NCBI GenBank assembly: GCA_002495055.1 | Contig: DADR01000007.1 | Location: 38,701-46,379, forward strand | Direction: 5' to 3' | Source of the DNA: Methanoregula sp. UBA247 | GTDB lineage: Archaea; Halobacteriota; Methanomicrobia; Methanomicrobiales; Methanospirillaceae | Length of the DNA stretch: 7,679 nucleotides | Shown: positions 1 to 6,706 of the stretch, piece after piece | Position numbering within the stretch: position 1 is the stretch's first letter | Layout of the letters: each line of letters begins with the position of its first letter | Made by a program: the position numbers and the translations under genes | The notes under the pieces: model-generated | The model's input: only the letters and a program-made list of their open reading frames with translations | The model's database searches: none | Told to the model about the DNA's origin: nothing

Positions 1-32
1 GGCGACGTCATAACCAACTAGACCACGAGCCC
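1..32 (-). tRNA. tRNA gene, 5' half only (probably tRNA-Val), truncated by the window edge
   Basis: Read on the minus strand from 32 down to 1, the sequence has the layout of a tRNA 5' half. It has a seven-base acceptor strand GGGCTCG, then TG at positions 8-9, a D arm with GTC pairing to GAC around a loop containing AGTTGGTTA, one linker base, and the 5' strand of the anticodon stem, TCGCC. The anticodon and the whole 3' half lie beyond base 1, so the isotype cannot be read. The acceptor and D-arm (GGTCTAG...TATGAC) resemble archaeal tRNA-Val as I remember it, which is a family-level guess. The gene is divergent from the DUF4389 gene. Confidence 0.8.
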
Positions 33-64
33 GCTGAAGTCTGATGCTCTATAACATCTGTCAT

Positions 65-82
65 CTTATTATTAAAAAATAG
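65..82 (-). promoter_or_regulatory. Candidate TATA box for the tRNA gene
   Basis: On the minus strand this is an AT-only stretch (CTATTTTTTAATAATAAG) centred about 41 bases upstream of the tRNA 5' end. An archaeal TATA box placed here would start transcription near base 47, giving a 5' leader of about 15 bases to be removed by RNase P. It is the most AT-rich stretch between the two divergent genes. Placement rests on composition and spacing only. Confidence 0.4.
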
Positions 83-145
83 TGTACCGACATTCTCCAC
101 ATCTCCTGACTTAATGAAACACAAGTCCTGAGAAAACAAGACAAT

Positions 146-156
146 GGATAAATACC
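146..156 (+). promoter_or_regulatory. Candidate TATA box for the DUF4389 gene
   Basis: GGATAAATACC contains a TATA-like core about 35 bases before the ATG at 186. Initiation about 26 bases downstream would leave a leader of roughly 9 bases, fitting a nearly leaderless mRNA. No convincing Shine-Dalgarno precedes the ATG, which agrees with that. The support is weak because the surrounding region is AT-rich. Confidence 0.3.
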
Positions 157-185
157 AGACATGATTTACCGTTGAATTGATAAAA

Positions 186-497
186 ATGACCGAAACACCG
201 GGTTCACAAAACCAGATTTTTTGCTTCGAGCGTGACGCAGGACGCCGGGAACTGCTCATTCGTATTATCTACTGGATTCTCATCGGTATTGTTCTCTGGG
301 TATAGGGGATTGTCGCGTTCATATGCCTGTTCGTCCAGTGGTTTCATATCCTGATTCTCGGGCGGCGGAACCAGACCTTATCAGACCTCGCTAAGGGGTA
401 CCTGGAGTATCTCGTTCATGTCATGAGTTATACCTATATCATGACCGATAAGCGCCCCGATATCCTGCCAATATCAGTAAAGATTTACGAACAATAA
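186..497 (+). pseudogene. DUF4389-family small membrane protein, interrupted by one in-frame TAG
   Basis: The frame opens with ATG at 186 and ends with TAA at 495-497, giving 103 codons before the stop, of which codon 40 (303-305) is TAG. No frameshift or other stop is present. The translation is hydrophobic from about residue 20 to 60 (RRELLIRIIYWILIGIVLWV, then TAG, then GIVAFICLFVQWFHILILG). It then continues with NQTLSDLAKGYLEYLVHVM and SYTYIMTDKRPDI. This hydrophobic block, the LILGRRN turn, the amphipathic helix and the T-D-K-R-P tail match the DUF4389 family, whose function is unknown and whose short members are near 100 residues. A Tyr would fit the amber position, and TAT or TAC becomes TAG by one substitution. 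It is either a recent nonsense allele, a sequence error, or, less likely, a recoded amber. Both halves fall below usual ORF length cut-offs, so it is easily missed. It is convergent with the VWA gene. Confidence 0.75.
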
Positions 498-526
498 TTC
501 ATCCTATGGAAAAAACAGAGTCACAA

Positions 527-540
527 TTTTTTTAAAAAAA
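527..540. terminator. Bidirectional oligo-T terminator (T7A7)
   Basis: A perfect 14-base palindrome of seven T then seven A lies between two convergent genes. It is 29 bases after the DUF4389 stop on the plus strand and 4 bases after the VWA-protein stop on the minus strand. Archaeal RNA polymerase terminates at runs of about five or more T on the non-template strand, and this element gives such a run in both directions. Confidence 0.65.
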
Positions 541-544
541 TGAT

Positions 545-3500
545 TTATTCAAGTTTGAGGAATATTTTACCCTGCCCACCGATCGTTTTATAATCGGTTA
601 CAGCAACAGCATCGGCAGTATCGGAAGCGGTTGCATATATCTTTATCTTATAACCTCCGGGCGGGAGTTTCTTCACATCCAGTTGTGCATAGTCTACATA
701 CTCGGTTGTTGTGAAATTCGAACCGTAGGGATATGTGTGTGTTTTTGTATCAAACAGCACCCAGGGTCCATCATCATTGGAATAATACACCTGTTCGGTG
801 AGGGTTTGATTTCCCGTATACGTTGTATTCCACATCACCGGGAGGAGGGCCTTGATTTCGCCCGGTTCGGTAATCTGGAGGTCCGAGAGTATTATGGTTT
901 TTTCACCAATCACCGTAGCATTTAATTTGGGCACCACGGTAATGAACGTGGTAGGAAGCTTCAGGGTCTCGTTACCCCCATTGAACGATACTGTTGAATT
1001 ATTGCCGAAGATATCAATCATACCACTCTGGTTGACTCTCAGCCGGAATGTCGCATTCCAGAACTGACCGACTTTAATAGTTCCGATAGTAAAGTCCAGT
1101 TTATTATCGGCAGCCCAATCCTCGGATTGGTTGATGGCAGGAACTGTTGTTGTTCCATTCTGCCAGTAAATCTTTGTCGAAGCGGTTGGGTCATATACAT
1201 AATCGAATACCTCATCGCCGGGCATCGTTACTCCGGTGACCTTTACATTCTCAAAATCCACTATCATCGAGGTATTTACCCCGGCATTGTCTTTCAGTTC
1301 TTCAGCAATTTGTGTATATAAAGTCTCCAGGGCAGCCTGGTCGGGTGCATGCCGGTAAAATGCACCCGTGGAATTCGCCATATTCATTAACGCGTTTTTT
1401 GTCTGGGTTTGAGGTTGCTGTACAAAGGAGAGTGAATACAGACGGATTTGATTATTGGCCGCATAGACTGACATATTCTGATTTGAGGTCTCTGCGCCTG
1501 TGTAATACGTTGTGGTACGTGTAGCGAGTCGCTGAGTTGTTTCGTACTGATCGTTATTCCAGTTCGAAGTACTATCATCATATTTCTGACCATTTGGTGC
1601 ATTGGCAATCGAGCCGGAATGGTATACACCGCCACCAATATCCGGGAAATACTTATAAATATTTTCTATACTGGGATTCACGACATTTCCTGCCCAGACT
1701 GAATGAAGTCCCGGACCATCCGCATCAAATCCTATGCTACCCTGCTGTGCAAGAGGATTGCCCCCCATACTCCAGTCACCATCTGTCATATGAATGACTG
1801 CCCGGACTGATCCTGAATTGGCACTTTGGGCCTCCTTTTTCAAAGCTGTATAGAGCCCCTGACGCATGTTGGTGTGTGCCCCATTGGTATTTCCGGATAT
1901 GGAACTGATCCGGTTCTTGGCAGTATTGAGATTGTTTGTCAAATCCTGATATACCCATGCCGATTGGTTATAGGTGATAATTCCCACCCGGTCTCCTGAT
2001 GAGGAATTCATCTGGTCAACAAAAACTTTTGCAGCTTCTTTTGCCTTGTATAAACGGCTATTTGTATCGGTACTACTTCCCATACTTCCTGATTGATCGA
2101 GAAGAAGGATCACATCAATTGGCCGGGGCTGCAATGCCCATCCGTCCCCTCTGAACTCAATGGTAACGTCAATAGTATTGTTTATCTCAACAGTCAGAGG
2201 AGTAACTGAAGTTTTCGCGCTCAGGTAAGGATAGTTCTTCCAGGTGACCGGGACGATTTTATGAGTGCCATTCCATGTTGCAATCACTTCACAATGTCCT
2301 GTTGCCGATGCACTGTAGTTGGTGTTTCCGAGTGTTGTGAAGCTCCCGGGTATGAACTGAACCCCAGCTACTCCATTGACATCAGTTATATCGCTCATAT
2401 TCAACAGAACCGGAAGAGCCGTCACGTTGTATGGTGCATCGTACGTGATATTCTGAATGGCAAAGGTTACCAGTTCACCTGCCACTGCATTTCCCGCATG
2501 ATCAGCAACCGTTGCGAAAATATCGGATATCCGGGAGGGGTTGGCGTCAAGACTCGCCATGGTATCAGGGTTTGCCGTAAGTGAGATGATCTCCGCACCG
2601 GTATTCATAAACTGCACCTGCTGACTCTTGGTGACATAGGTGCTGTTTGCAACAGCTGTTGCGGTGATATTTATAACACCAATTGAAGATCGGGGACCAT
2701 ATTGAACCACAACCTGACCCAGATTGTTTGAAAGGAGCTTTTTTTCCTCACCAGGGACAGATGTATTCACCCATATCGATTGTTCGTTTGTCGGGTTCCC
2801 GTATTTATCAAACAACGTGTAGGTTATCGTGAAAAAACTTGTCCCATCTGCGGGAAGAGTAGGGAGAGAGCCCGAAGGAGAGAAAACCTGAGTGATCGAA
2901 AAAGGTACACCATTCGAATCGGCATCGATCCATTCGAGTTTGTCCGGTATACTCCCAAATCCTTCCATTAAAACGTTATTGGGACCCACACTACTCGTTA
3001 ATTTTATTCTTTCTGACAGGTTGCCATTTGAATCAAGTGCGGAGGAAATATCATGCCCATATCCAACAAAATTGCAGTCATCCGGTGCAGGACCGTGAAC
3101 ATGCAGGCTGAGCGTATGGAGGGGCAGACTTAATGCCATCTCTTTCCGGTCATCAATCCGATTTCCCCAACGGTCAGTAGTTGAGATATTAAAGGGAATT
3201 TCTGTTGCGACAGTGCCGGAGAGAGGGTGCGAAAAATAAGCGAAATAGGGGGTATCGTGGTCAATAGTCTGATTAAAGGATTTTATAACAATATATCCAC
3301 CAGGGGAAGTTATATTGGCCGTAATAACGGCTAGGCCGCTTTTGGTAGTTACTTTAAAGGTGCTGGTTGCCTTTCCTGAAGCATCTGATGTGACGATTGA
3401 AGGGCTTATAGTACCAAATGTCGGATTGTCAACAGTGAATTTAACAGTAGCACCCTGTATAGCCCCTGATGACAAATTCGAAACTATAACCGAAATGGTA

Positions 3501-3634
3501 GTCTGATCAGCACCATTCGCAACAACCCATGGATTACTGGTTGTAATCGTCGATGTGTCAGGAAGGTTCCCCGCAACCGTCCCTACCAGAAAAAACAAAC
3601 AGATAATTATTATTATGCCAGCCTTCGCACTCAT
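545..3634 (-). CDS. Large secreted Ig-like / von Willebrand factor A domain surface protein
   Basis: The 1029-residue product starts with a Sec-type signal peptide (about 1-22, hydrophobic core IIIIICLFFLVGTV). Invasin-like Ig repeats with invariant-looking D-x-x-G-N and T-D-x-x-G-x-A turns follow at about 25-120, 245-345 and 350-470. A DxDxNG loop at 237-242 could bind calcium. A VWA domain spans about 505-783 with a complete MIDAS: D513-x-S515-x-S517, T588 and D618. It is unusual in having about 108 extra residues (621-728) after the TDGD strand. The C-terminal 250 residues are beta-rich. About 30 N-x-S/T sequons suggest heavy N-glycosylation. There is no C-terminal membrane helix or PGF-CTERM tail, so the protein is either released or held by partners. 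Metal-dependent ligand binding or adhesion is inferred from VWA proteins in general; the ligand is unknown. The ATG at 3634 fits the signal peptide and a weak GTGAT ribosome-binding site four bases upstream. It has its own promoter-like element. Confidence 0.9.
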   Translation of the reverse strand: MSAKAGIIIIICLFFLVGTVAGNLPDTSTITTSNPWVVANGADQTTISVIVSNLSSGAIQGATVKFTVDNPTFGTISPSIVTSDASGKATSTFKVTTKSGLAVITANITSPGGYIVIKSFNQTIDHDTPYFAYFSHPLSGTVATEIPFNISTTDRWGNRIDDRKEMALSLPLHTLSLHVHGPAPDDCNFVGYGHDISSALDSNGNLSERIKLTSSVGPNNVLMEGFGSIPDKLEWIDADSNGVPFSITQVFSPSGSLPTLPADGTSFFTITYTLFDKYGNPTNEQSIWVNTSVPGEEKKLLSNNLGQVVVQYGPRSSIGVINITATAVANSTYVTKSQQVQFMNTGAEIISLTANPDTMASLDANPSRISDIFATVADHAGNAVAGELVTFAIQNITYDAPYNVTALPVLLNMSDITDVNGVAGVQFIPGSFTTLGNTNYSASATGHCEVIATWNGTHKIVPVTWKNYPYLSAKTSVTPLTVEINNTIDVTIEFRGDGWALQPRPIDVILLLDQSGSMGSSTDTNSRLYKAKEAAKVFVDQMNSSSGDRVGIITYNQSAWVYQDLTNNLNTAKNRISSISGNTNGAHTNMRQGLYTALKKEAQSANSGSVRAVIHMTDGDWSMGGNPLAQQGSIGFDADGPGLHSVWAGNVVNPSIENIYKYFPDIGGGVYHSGSIANAPNGQKYDDSTSNWNNDQYETTQRLATRTTTYYTGAETSNQNMSVYAANNQIRLYSLSFVQQPQTQTKNALMNMANSTGAFYRHAPDQAALETLYTQIAEELKDNAGVNTSMIVDFENVKVTGVTMPGDEVFDYVYDPTASTKIYWQNGTTTVPAINQSEDWAADNKLDFTIGTIKVGQFWNATFRLRVNQSGMIDIFGNNSTVSFNGGNETLKLPTTFITVVPKLNATVIGEKTIILSDLQITEPGEIKALLPVMWNTTYTGNQTLTEQVYYSNDDGPWVLFDTKTHTYPYGSNFTTTEYVDYAQLDVKKLPPGGYKIKIYATASDTADAVAVTDYKTIGGQGKIFLKLE

Positions 3635-3670
3635 TCAAATCACATTGGATCAAATTATTGCGCGTATCAG

Positions 3671-3685
3671 TATATAAATATATTT
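3671..3685 (-). promoter_or_regulatory. Candidate TATA box for the VWA-protein gene
   Basis: On the minus strand an AT-only element reading ATATATTTATATA precedes the ATG at 3634 by about 37 bases or more. Initiation about 26 bases downstream would fall near 3649 and leave a leader of about 15 bases. The TTTATATA core is close to the methanogen TATA-box consensus, making this one of the better promoter candidates in the window. It suggests the VWA gene can be transcribed apart from the upstream pair. Confidence 0.55.
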
Positions 3686-3689
3686 ATTT

Positions 3690-3749
3690 GAAAAAAAGCT
3701 TATTTTTTGATTTAAATGCAAAAATATCCATTTAAAATGCCAAAAAAGG
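3690..3749 (-). terminator. Oligo-T termination region after the five-repeat membrane protein
   Basis: Several T runs of six or seven bases on the minus strand (ends near 3748, 3725 and 3697; coordinates good to about one base) begin within a few bases of the stop codon at 3752. Archaeal transcripts commonly end in such a zone. It sits between the stop and the next gene's TATA element, so it would separate the two transcription units. No stable hairpin is apparent. Confidence 0.5.
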
Positions 3750-3751
3750 AA

Positions 3752-5143
3752 TTATAAGTCGTTTCTTCTCACCACAAGCTTTCGATTTCGACCCCCCCCT
3801 ATCCTGAGAACTGCAAACAGCACAAGTACGATTATCGCTCCCATGACAATTATGGTGATAAGACCCCAGTCGGGCTTCTTTTCCATAATGAGAGTAGCTG
3901 ATACGGAAGCATTTCCCTGAGCAAACTGGGTATGGACCATTGCCGGCTGATAGGTATCCTTCGTTGCTGTAATATTATAGGGAGTGTTGAATTTCACCCG
4001 GGTTCGATATTGGCCATGATCATCTGTAGTACCAACCGCAAGACCATTCAGATAAATAGTGACATTTGGCACCATTTTCTGGTCTTTTTCCTGAACAAAA
4101 AGGGTAAGGTCTGCATTTTCAAAGATTATCTCAAATGTATAGTCCTCATTCGGATTCGCAACAAGAATTGAACGATTCCCGGTGACATAACCGGTCTTTC
4201 TGATTTCCACCCTATAAGAACCGGAAACAAGATTCGAAAAATTAAGGCGTCCATACTGGTTGGTTGTTCCGAAATGGGAACCATTCATAAACACATCTGC
4301 ACCAATAACCGGAGCATGATTTTCATCAAAAACAGAAATAAATGCACCTACACGTGATTTTGAAAGTTCAAGGGAGTAGAGAGCATCAGTCTGGCTGATT
4401 TCTCTTGATTCAGTAAACGTCTGGTATCCGTCTTTTTTAATCTCAATGGTGCGGACTTTACCTCGTGTGACGGGTATGGTCAAAACTCCCCGGGCATCGG
4501 TTTTTCCAACAAGTGCAGTGTCGATGCGCACTTCTGCGCCAGGAACTGCCGCCATGCCATTTTTATCTTTTACAACAAAAGAGAACTGGTTGGCTTGAAG
4601 CATCAAATACTGAGCATCCTCATCTTCAGTGCCCATGTCAATTATTACATTCCGGGAAAGGTAATCTGGAGCAGTGATATCAAGAGAATACGAGGTGGTG
4701 GCATTTACATTAAAAGTTACTGAACCGGAAATATCCGTCACCTTTGTCTGTGTCAGGTGTTCTGCAGAAACGTTTACCCGGGCACCTGCTATTGATCCAA
4801 GGGTTTCAGAATCGTAAATGTTTACTTTCAGGATGATACTCTTCCGACTGAGGTTAACAAGGATTGAGGTTGTGTTTTTAGCTACCAGATTTTCCCAGTC
4901 GTTGTATCCGGTCATGGAAATTCGGATGAGCGGATCATCTAATCCGGAATAATTGAGAAAAACCTGCCCATTGTTATTAGTTCTGGCGTAATTCTCTCCA
5001 TTCAGAAATATTGCTGCACGGGGGATAGTTGAATTATCGATGCTATCCTGCACGGTGATTTGCAGGATCGTTGCCTGAACAAAGCTGCAAAGAAAGATGG
5101 TGCACAGCAGGGTAAAAAGGAAACGATTTCTCTGGCGATACAT
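3752..5143 (-). CDS. Membrane-anchored protein with five carboxypeptidase-regulatory / PEGA-like beta domains
   Basis: The product is 463 residues with a signal peptide at about 1-24 (basic MYRQRNR then a hydrophobic core). Five tandem beta-sandwich repeats of about 75-80 residues follow, at roughly 26-101, 102-183, 186-260, 264-342 and 344-419. Each shows a P-x-x-G/A-x-V/I strand, a G-x-T-D/N-x-x-G turn and a closing K/T-x-G/D-Y, as in carboxypeptidase-regulatory-like and PEGA domains. One membrane helix (about 427-447) and a basic tail of about 16 residues (RNRKLVVRR) end the protein, so the repeats face outside and the tail the cytoplasm. About 12 N-x-S/T sequons are present. There is no enzyme domain, so a structural or binding role at the surface is inferred. 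The ATG at 5143 is chosen because AGGAGGCGAT (5160-5151) lies 7 bases upstream and the signal peptide begins there; a GTG at 5176 would add 11 polar residues. It follows AMP phosphorylase by 39 bases and is probably cotranscribed with it. Confidence 0.85.
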   Translation of the reverse strand: MYRQRNRFLFTLLCTIFLCSFVQATILQITVQDSIDNSTIPRAAIFLNGENYARTNNNGQVFLNYSGLDDPLIRISMTGYNDWENLVAKNTTSILVNLSRKSIILKVNIYDSETLGSIAGARVNVSAEHLTQTKVTDISGSVTFNVNATTSYSLDITAPDYLSRNVIIDMGTEDEDAQYLMLQANQFSFVVKDKNGMAAVPGAEVRIDTALVGKTDARGVLTIPVTRGKVRTIEIKKDGYQTFTESREISQTDALYSLELSKSRVGAFISVFDENHAPVIGADVFMNGSHFGTTNQYGRLNFSNLVSGSYRVEIRKTGYVTGNRSILVANPNEDYTFEIIFENADLTLFVQEKDQKMVPNVTIYLNGLAVGTTDDHGQYRTRVKFNTPYNITATKDTYQPAMVHTQFAQGNASVSATLIMEKKPDWGLITIIVMGAIIVLVLFAVLRIGGGRNRKLVVRRNDL

Positions 5144-5150
5144 ATGAAAT

Positions 5151-5160
5151 ATCGCCTCCT
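5151..5160 (-). promoter_or_regulatory. Strong Shine-Dalgarno of the five-repeat membrane protein
   Basis: On the minus strand AGGAGGCGAT differs at one base from AGGAGGTGAT, the full complement of the archaeal 16S rRNA 3' end. It ends 7 bases before the ATG at 5143 and so fixes that start over the upstream in-frame GTG at 5176. Its first base is also the last base of the adjoining 16-base palindrome. Confidence 0.8.
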
Positions 5161-5175
5161 GCTCATATATGAGCA
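5160..5175. repeat. Perfect 16-bp palindrome between AMP phosphorylase and the membrane protein gene
   Basis: TGCTCATATATGAGCA is its own reverse complement. In RNA it can form a six-base-pair stem with a four-base UAUA loop. It begins 7 bases after the AMP phosphorylase TAG stop and runs directly into the Shine-Dalgarno of the next gene. Possible roles are an intercistronic hairpin that tunes translation or mRNA processing, an operator, or a TATA box (CATATATG) about 24 bases before the ATG. The sequence does not decide between these. Confidence 0.7.
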
Positions 5176-5182
5176 CATCGGT

Positions 5183-6706
5183 CTATAATTCCGAGGCAGA
5201 AGGCACCCGGTCCAAAAGCATGCCTTCTACAAGAATTGGCATGAGCCGCCGGCCTTCCTCGATTGCATTCTGGAGCCGCCAGTTTCTTTCTGCAAACATA
5301 GTAAACAGCGGTTCGCCCACCTTGATGAGCTTCCCCTTTTTCGCATGGAGGAGAATCCCAGCACCGGGATCATGGGGAGCACCCGCTGTGCGGGCAAGGG
5401 TGATGAGGGCATGGTTGTTCATCTCGATTACATAACCGGATGACGGAGCGTTTACCACAAACTGGTGTTCTCCCGGAATAATATCACCGGATTTGACATT
5501 AGGATCGCCGCCCTGGATCTCTATGATCTGGCGGAACTTCTCAAGGGCTTTGCCTTTCTGGAGGATGTCGTGTGCTATGTCCATCCCGGTACCCCGTGCA
5601 GCTTTCCCGGACATCTCAAGCGCAATACCCGCGAGCGATAAACTCTTCTGGATAAAGGAGTTCGGTTCAGTTGCACCCTCAAGTACCCGAAGAGCTTCAA
5701 TCACTTCGAGTTTCGGACCAATGCTCCGTCCAACCGGTATATCTCCATAGGTCAGAGCACACTCGACTTTCATGTTGAGCCGTTCACCAAGTTCGATAAA
5801 TTCCCGGGCAAGTTTTCTCCCTTCCTGCATACTGGCAACCTTGGTATGCTGCCCGACAGGAATATCGATTACTACGATATTTGCCCCGACCGCATATTTT
5901 TTTGCCATCACACTTGCAAGCATCTGACCCCGGGCATCAATCTTAAATGGATATTCCTGGATGATGATGCGGTCATCTGCAGGGGCAATGTTGGTGGCAC
6001 CACCCCATACGATAACTCCGCCCACCTTTTCAGTCATCTTCTGCACTTCTGTGGCAGAGAACTCGACATTCGCCAGGACTTCCATGAGATCTGCAGTGCC
6101 ACCGGCTCCGGTAATGGCACGTGAGCTCGTCTTTGGTATTTTCAGTCCGCTTGCAGCGATGATAGGTACAACGAGTAACGAGATCTTGTTACCCGGCACA
6201 CCACCGATTGAATGTTTATCCACAATAGGCCGGGATGCGAATTTTATCTGTTCACCGGTCTCGACCATGGCACGGGTGAGATGCTCCACTTCATCCATAT
6301 CAAGCGGGTTGATATACGATGCAATGATAAAAGCCGTGAGTTCTGCTGAGGACAAGTCATCGCTCACAACATCTTTTATGATAGTCAACATCTCTTCCTT
6401 GGAAATTTTGCCTCCATCCATTTTCTTTTTGACATAGTCAAGCGAAGCTGGTCGTGCTGCTTCCCTGACTTCTATTTCAATACCATCAACAAGATGGAGT
6501 CGTTCGTTTGTGAAGCGATACACCCCTATGGTTCCCTGGGGTGTAATGGTCGATGTGGTCTCGACGAAAGCCGCAACTGAAACGCCATTTTTCGAATTAA
6601 TAACCTGGACACGATCGCCATCGAGAACTCCCATGCTTCGGGCATCAGCCCGGTTGAGCAGAACACCCCGTGATGCAATATCCAGATTTTTTACACTTAA
6701 TTTCAA
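5183..6706 (-). CDS. deoA: AMP phosphorylase (archaeal thymidine-phosphorylase family)
   Basis: The enzyme splits AMP with phosphate to adenine and ribose-1,5-bisphosphate. In archaea this feeds ribose-1,5-bisphosphate isomerase and type III RubisCO, recycling nucleotide ribose to 3-phosphoglycerate; it acts in the cytoplasm. With the TTG start the product is 507 residues, close to the roughly 500 usual for the archaeal family. An N-terminal domain (about 1-84) typical of archaeal members precedes the helical domain. The D-K-H-S-I-G-G motif (163-169) corresponds to the K-H-S of bacterial thymidine phosphorylases. The family signature S-S-R-A-I-T-G-A-G-G-T-A-D-L-M-E lies at 194-209 with the archaeal AMP-type ITGAGGTAD. 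The C-terminal barrel-like domain is complete. Start choice: GGAGG at 6719-6715 lies 8 bases before TTG at 6706, giving MKLSVKNLDI. The GTG at 6721 would add five residues but would contain that Shine-Dalgarno. The gene ends in TAG. The five-repeat membrane protein follows in the same frame. Confidence 0.95.
   Translation of the reverse strand: MKLSVKNLDIASRGVLLNRADARSMGVLDGDRVQVINSKNGVSVAAFVETTSTITPQGTIGVYRFTNERLHLVDGIEIEVREAARPASLDYVKKKMDGGKISKEEMLTIIKDVVSDDLSSAELTAFIIASYINPLDMDEVEHLTRAMVETGEQIKFASRPIVDKHSIGGVPGNKISLLVVPIIAASGLKIPKTSSRAITGAGGTADLMEVLANVEFSATEVQKMTEKVGGVIVWGGATNIAPADDRIIIQEYPFKIDARGQMLASVMAKKYAVGANIVVIDIPVGQHTKVASMQEGRKLAREFIELGERLNMKVECALTYGDIPVGRSIGPKLEVIEALRVLEGATEPNSFIQKSLSLAGIALEMSGKAARGTGMDIAHDILQKGKALEKFRQIIEIQGGDPNVKSGDIIPGEHQFVVNAPSSGYVIEMNNHALITLARTAGAPHDPGAGILLHAKKGKLIKVGEPLFTMFAERNWRLQNAIEEGRRLMPILVEGMLLDRVPSASEL

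Noticed and set aside
1..21. Plus-strand tail GDVITN followed by TAG at the window edge, as the end of an upstream gene
   Set aside because: The same bases are better explained as the minus-strand tRNA 5' half; six codons are no evidence.
8..259. An 83-codon minus-strand frame across the left intergenic region
   Set aside because: Its 3' end runs through the tRNA 5' half on the same strand, its 5' end is antisense to the DUF4389 gene, and its product has no family resemblance.
303..305. Calling the TAG a definite pyrrolysine codon
   Set aside because: No pyl genes or methylamine methyltransferase are visible, AMP phosphorylase uses TAG as a stop in the same window, and the probable order is not known for pyrrolysine use. 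It is kept only as an alternative.
1387..1638. Minus-strand frame of 83 codons inside the VWA gene
   Set aside because: It is an alternative phase within a confidently coding domain, with no ribosome-binding site or family match.
545..3634. A possible class III (pilin-type) signal peptide on the VWA protein (MSAKAG then IIIII)
   Set aside because: The residues around the would-be cleavage site do not fit the usual archaeal prepilin pattern well, and a normal Sec signal with a plausible cleavage near residue 22 explains the N terminus.
5961..6437. Long (158-codon) plus-strand frame antisense to AMP phosphorylase
   Set aside because: It is a shadow of a well-supported gene. Its Met/Ser/Ala/Ile-rich composition is what the antisense of such a gene gives, and no start signal is evident.
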